Shown: piece after piece, positions 60,181 through 64,000 of the stretch
How positions within the stretch are numbered: the stretch's first letter is position 1
How the letters are laid out: the number at the start of each line of letters is the position of its first letter
Assembly (NCBI GenBank): GCA_023525715.1
Contig: CM042012.1
Location: 56,664,705 to 56,728,704, forward strand
Reading direction: 5' to 3'
Source: Cichorium intybus
Taxonomy: Eukaryota > Streptophyta > Magnoliopsida > Asterales > Asteraceae
DNA: 64,000 nt
Translations under genes and position numbers: made by a program
The notes under the pieces: generated by a model
The model's database searches: none
The model's input: the letters and a program-made list of their open reading frames with translations, nothing else
What the model was told of the DNA's origin: nothing

Positions 60181-62433
60181 GGCAAAATGACACTGAGGCC
60201 CCATTAAGTGTTGGTTCTTGGTCGAATAGGTCACTAAGTTTATTTTTTTGCCTTATAAGGGAATTAAGTTTACAATCGAGTGTTAAAAAGATCCTTATGG
60301 GAAAAACGAAGCGGTTGTCCGGTTTTATGTCCTACTAAGCAGCTGACTCATCATCCCTGTCACTCGAAATAGTATACATAAACATAAAATCGAACAAAAA
60401 CCCTGAACCCACAATTGAAAAGTTTTTACCCTAAAGTTATCAACTGTCGAGCGAGAGGAATTACCAACTGTCGAGCGAGAGGATGGAATCGAATGTCCAA
60501 CTTTAAGTACACTTCAAAGGAAGGTTTAATCGACAACCGTTTGGGTACATAGATGGCATGCAGGAGGTAATCGATGCTGTAGATTTTTCCGGTATGGATC
60601 TAAAGGAATGTGTCGATTTCCTAGAAAGGTTTGCTCAAACAAAGTGTAAGAATCTCTATTTTTGTCTACCGGAATATGATATTCATTATGGGTTACGGTT
60701 AATTTAAGATGAAATGGAATACGTGGAATTTATTGAGGTTTTGTATCACTGTGGGGTTACCATCCCTATTTATTTAGACCATGAGGGTATTATCATACAA
60801 GATTGGATTGATGAAGATGATGATGTTGTTCTTAGTCCAGATGAGCAAAATTCAAATGTAGGTCCTGTTTCACCCATACGAGCAGATGAAAAGGGGTTAA
60901 CAGAAGAACACGATGAACCAACAATGGTCAGAGGTAAAGATTCAGAAGAGATGGATGTTGATGATATCTACCCACAAATTGAATGTCCAACAAGGTACAA
61001 TCCAGAACTTGAATGGAAGAAGCAGGTGCCTGTGTTAGGTATGAGGTTTGAAAACCCTAAACAACTAAAAAGTATGCTTTGTAATTATGCTGTAGCAAAC
61101 GGTTATCAGTTATGTTACCAAAAAAATGATAGTAAAAGATTGTTAGTCAAATGTTGCAATGGTGATTGCACATTCAGGCTTTGGGGATCATGGATGAGTG
61201 ATGAAAATTCTTTCCAAATTAAGTCCCTTATAGATGACCATAATTGTGCATGAAATTTCAAATTGGGATCCCTTGTGACATATGCATGGATTGGGTCCCA
61301 TTACACAACTGAGATACTCCATAAACAGAAAATGAGTGTGAGACTCCTAAGGGAAGAGGTAAAAAAAGATTTTGGTATAGAGATGAGTATGAGCCAGTGT
61401 AGAAGAGCAAAAAAGTATGCATTATCTCTAATAGAGGGTACCATTGTGGAACACTATGCAAAATTATGGTCATATGGTGAGGAGATTAAGAGATCAAATC
61501 CTGGGTCAACTGTCAAACTAGATGTGAATATCATGCCAGATGGAAAAAATTACTTTAGCAAGTTTTATGTTTGTTTTGGTGGTATAAAAGAGGGTTGGAG
61601 GAGTGGATGTAGAAGATTGATAAACTTAGATGGGTGTTTCTTGAAGGGTTTATGTACTGGGGAATTGTTAAGTGCTGTGGGAAGGGATGCAAACAACCAG
61701 ATTTTTCCCATTGCTTGGGCTGTTGTCTATGTGGAAAATAAGGAAAATTGGAAATGGTTCTTGGAATTACTTGCAGAAGACCTACACCTTGAAAATGGGC
61801 TGAGTGTTTCCCTCATGTCTGATCAACATAAGGTAATTGTAATTGTCTTTGTTTAATTGTGTTGATATAATAGTAAATTAACATTAAAATTAACATGAAC
61901 ATTTACAAATTGGTTGTAGGGTCTTCTAAAAGCAGTAAAGGAGGTGTTACCTGAAGCAGAGCATAGGCAATGTGCAAGGCACATCTATGCTAATTTCAAG
62001 AAAAAATTTACTGGTGCCCATTTTGAAAACTTGTTTTGGAAAGCAAGTAAGGCTAGCACAGAACCACACTTCAATGCAGTTATGAAGGAAATCCAACAAT
62101 TGAGTACTGCAGCACATAAGTATCTCTTAGAAAAGAATCCAAAGACTTGGTCAAGAGCATTTTTCAAATTTGGCAGCATGTGTGATGTAGTTGAGAATGG
62201 GTTTTCAGAGACCTTTAATAGTGTTATAACAGAAGCCAGGAAAAAACTAATCATTACCATGCTTGAAGAGATTTGCATGTATGTGATTGATAGAATGCAT
62301 ATAATGCAACTTAAGGGAAGTAACTGGCCTGATTACCAAATTTGTCCAGTTCTTAGACAAAAGATAAACGACTTGAAGTTTCTGCAAAGGTAATATTGTT
62401 AACATAAGTTTTTAAGTGATGCCATGATAAACT
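60181..62433 (+). mobile_element. Mutator (MuDR-type) element, 5' part
   Basis: GGCAAAATGACACTGAGGCC at about 60183 looks like the start of a Mutator-type terminal inverted repeat. A leader with AACTGTCGAGCGAGAGGA duplicated (about 60441, 60465) and a transposase pseudogene follow. The element is cut by element K at 62434, so its 3' end is not in the window. Confidence 0.65.
60497..62393 (+). pseudogene. MuDR-type transposase
   Basis: Reading starts near 60497 with HFKGRFNRQPFGYIDGMQEV. An in-frame TAA at 60706 and a TGA at 61252 interrupt an otherwise continuous frame. The acidic segment 60790-60990 is followed by the DNA-binding domain (FENPKQLKSMLCNYAVANGY with a CCN-DCTFRLWGS zinc-like part). 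The MULE catalytic core follows: RRLINLDGCFLKG, GRDANNQIFPIAWAVV and, over an 87-bp intron (61833-61919, GT-AG), SDQHKGLLKAV, then HRQCARHIYANFKKKF and ENGFSETFNSVI. The probable acidic triad residues lie in the first, third and last of these. The C-terminal SWIM zinc finger is missing because element K interrupts. With only two nonsense changes it decayed fairly recently. Confidence 0.88.
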
Positions 62434-62583
62434 TGTTGGATTAGGTGCCTAAGCCATGACTTATAATTGTATTTATCTTATGATTAAAAGCAAAGTCCAT
62501 TTGGGTTGCCCTCATAGATGGAGGATAGATATATAGTTCACTAGAAAGAATAGTTGATTTATTAATTGTATAATAAATCAATA

Positions 62584-62669
<86 letters not shown>

Positions 62670-63276
62670 TTTATTAATATATTTAAGTGTTAATATATTA
62701 ATTAGAAACTATATTAATTAATTGAGATTTAATCTAGAATTAATTGGATTTAATTTGGAGATTAAATTAATTAGTTAAAAGGTGCAGGGACTGGTTTGGC
62801 ATTTATTCAATAGTTGAATAACTGGCCAGGTAAAACCATGGACCAAAAGTGGCGCCACCCTGGAGGCTTCTCCAGGGTTTGGCGAATCCCTGATTAGGGT
62901 TTTGGTAAGCCTGGTCCAAGTGGTCAAAAGCCTTGTCCAGTTGGAGGCTCCTTAGGGTTTCAGGTATAACCCTAGGAGGCTATAAAAGGAACCCCCTGGC
63001 ACCTCATATTCACACCATCTTTCTCTCTGTGTTACTCTGCTGGACTGCTTCTTCCATCACTTGGGTGTGACTTGCATTTGAGGCAGGATACTTTTGCTGC
63101 TGCTTGAAAGGATCATAAGATCAAAGGTTGGTTTTTCTGAATTCATCTTTAGAATTGAATTGTTTCCTTTAGGTTCTTAGTTCTAATCTTCATAGAAGAA
63201 AACATAGATCAATATTAGGGTTGCATGTGAACCATAGGTATTTTTTTGTGTTCATTGATTGCATAGAAACCCTTCA
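62434..63276 (+). repeat. 5' LTR of element K (843 bp)
   Basis: TGTTGG...CCTTCA. It contains an (AT)n run at 62586-62667 and a TATA-like CTATAAAAGG near 62980. Confidence 0.9.
62586..62667. repeat. (AT)n microsatellite, about 82 bp
   Basis: AT run inside the K LTR, at a different LTR position from the AT run in A's 3' LTR. Confidence 0.95.
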
Positions 63277-64000
63277 GTGGTATCAGAGCTAGCTTGTTTT
63301 CTTGTGATTTGATTATGAACTGCTTGCATGATTCTTGGCCTTGGTGTTTTTTGCGAAATCTCACCCCTTGGAGGCCTTGAAGTCGACGGCTTGGCTAGGG
63401 TTTCCTAACCCTAGCCGCCATGCCCTATTGGTCCCCCTTGATTGCTTGATTTACTTGCTTAATTATGTGTTGTTATTTTTGGTAACAAGATCAATTAAAA
63501 TAACTTGAACCCTAATTGTTGGCCTATAAATTTCGAGAATCACAAGGACCAATACAGATTAATTAATTTGATTAATTTGGTAATCTGTAACCTAGATTTA
63601 ATTAGTTTAATTAATTGATTAATTAAAAGACCAATTAAATCAGTTTAAAGAATTAATTAAAATTTTCAAAAAATTAGTAATAATTTGCGAAAATTAAGAT
63701 AAAATTAATTCTAAAATATTTTAATGAGATTAAAATATATCTTATATATATTTATGATTAAAAGTCAATTTAATATATATAAGAAAATTGGTTAGTCTAC
63801 CGCTAGTAAGCCTCATTCACAAAACTATCCTATAAAGAGGGTATAAGGCGACTGACTATAAAATGTTAGTCTAATGGGTATCTACTCCTACACACCGCTC
63901 TCCTGGTCAGTCGAGTGTCGTGAGCCGAACGGGTATGATAGAACCGCTAAGCCTCTTAAAAGTATAATGCTATAATTGAAAGTACTAGAACCCTAATACA

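Larger units (their letters stand above)
62434..64000 (+). mobile_element. Element K: 5' end of a copia-type element related to A and B
   Basis: A complete 5' LTR (62434-63276), PBS TGGTATCAGAGC at 63278-63289 and 711 bp of leader up to the window end. The LTR ends (TGTTGGATTAGGTG, ACCCTTCA) match A and B, but the body differs, so it is a sister subfamily. Near 63820-63960 the leader aligns with A around 2385-2440 and B around 22540-22650, which lies just before the hairpin modules. K interrupts the Mutator transposase; its 3' end and target duplication are outside. Confidence 0.85.

Overview
The window is nuclear DNA of a flowering plant, almost certainly a eudicot. Its LTR ends and the style of its LTR arrays resemble Asteraceae repeats; that family-level guess is from memory of such repeats and not proven here. 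There are no bacterial-type operons, rRNA or tRNA genes, or CRISPR arrays. About nine tenths of it is transposable elements, mostly decayed, in a nested stack. I can support one intact host gene: a two-exon secreted aspartic protease (A1B, nepenthesin-like) on the minus strand at 32784-35848.

Layout 1-32470: a LINE (plus strand, 27833-32470) was hit by copia-type element A (1577-27832, plus). A's 5' LTR was then hit by a Ty3/gypsy chromodomain element E, whose 3' end fills 1-1576. A's 3' LTR was hit by B (7910-27253), a copy of the same family in opposite orientation. B's interior received the young gypsy element C (11321-20088, minus; two 2540-bp LTRs, decayed pol), and B's 5' LTR received a 3.2-kb solo LTR D (24027-27198). 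A separate solo LTR F (28660-30759) split the LINE reverse transcriptase. Target-site duplications and the way interrupted sequences rejoin across insertions support each step: LINE > A > B > C and D, LINE > F, A > E.

Layout 32471-41318: the protease gene sits in a 3.7-kb island between the poly(A) ends of two LINEs. The second LINE (36203-41318, minus) carries ORF1, endonuclease, reverse transcriptase and zf-RVT remains.

Layout 41319-50930: a chromodomain gypsy element G with the unusual order LTR-interior-LTR-partial interior, abutting an internally deleted hAT transposase pseudogene.

Layout 50931-60180: small elements: a 467-bp solo LTR, a non-autonomous Mutator-like element with 9-bp TSD, an 860-bp fold-back element also with 9-bp TSD, tandem arrays, a copia RT fragment, the 5' end of a minus-strand copia element, and a possible small CACTA element.

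Layout 60181-64000: a Mutator (MuDR-type) transposase pseudogene interrupted by element K, a diverged relative of A and B that runs off the window.

Most notable: the A/B family keeps only a gag remnant, yet its non-coding interior carries repeated hairpins with a constant apical block and stems that change by compensatory pairs between copies. This is the best candidate here for an undescribed cis-acting RNA structure.
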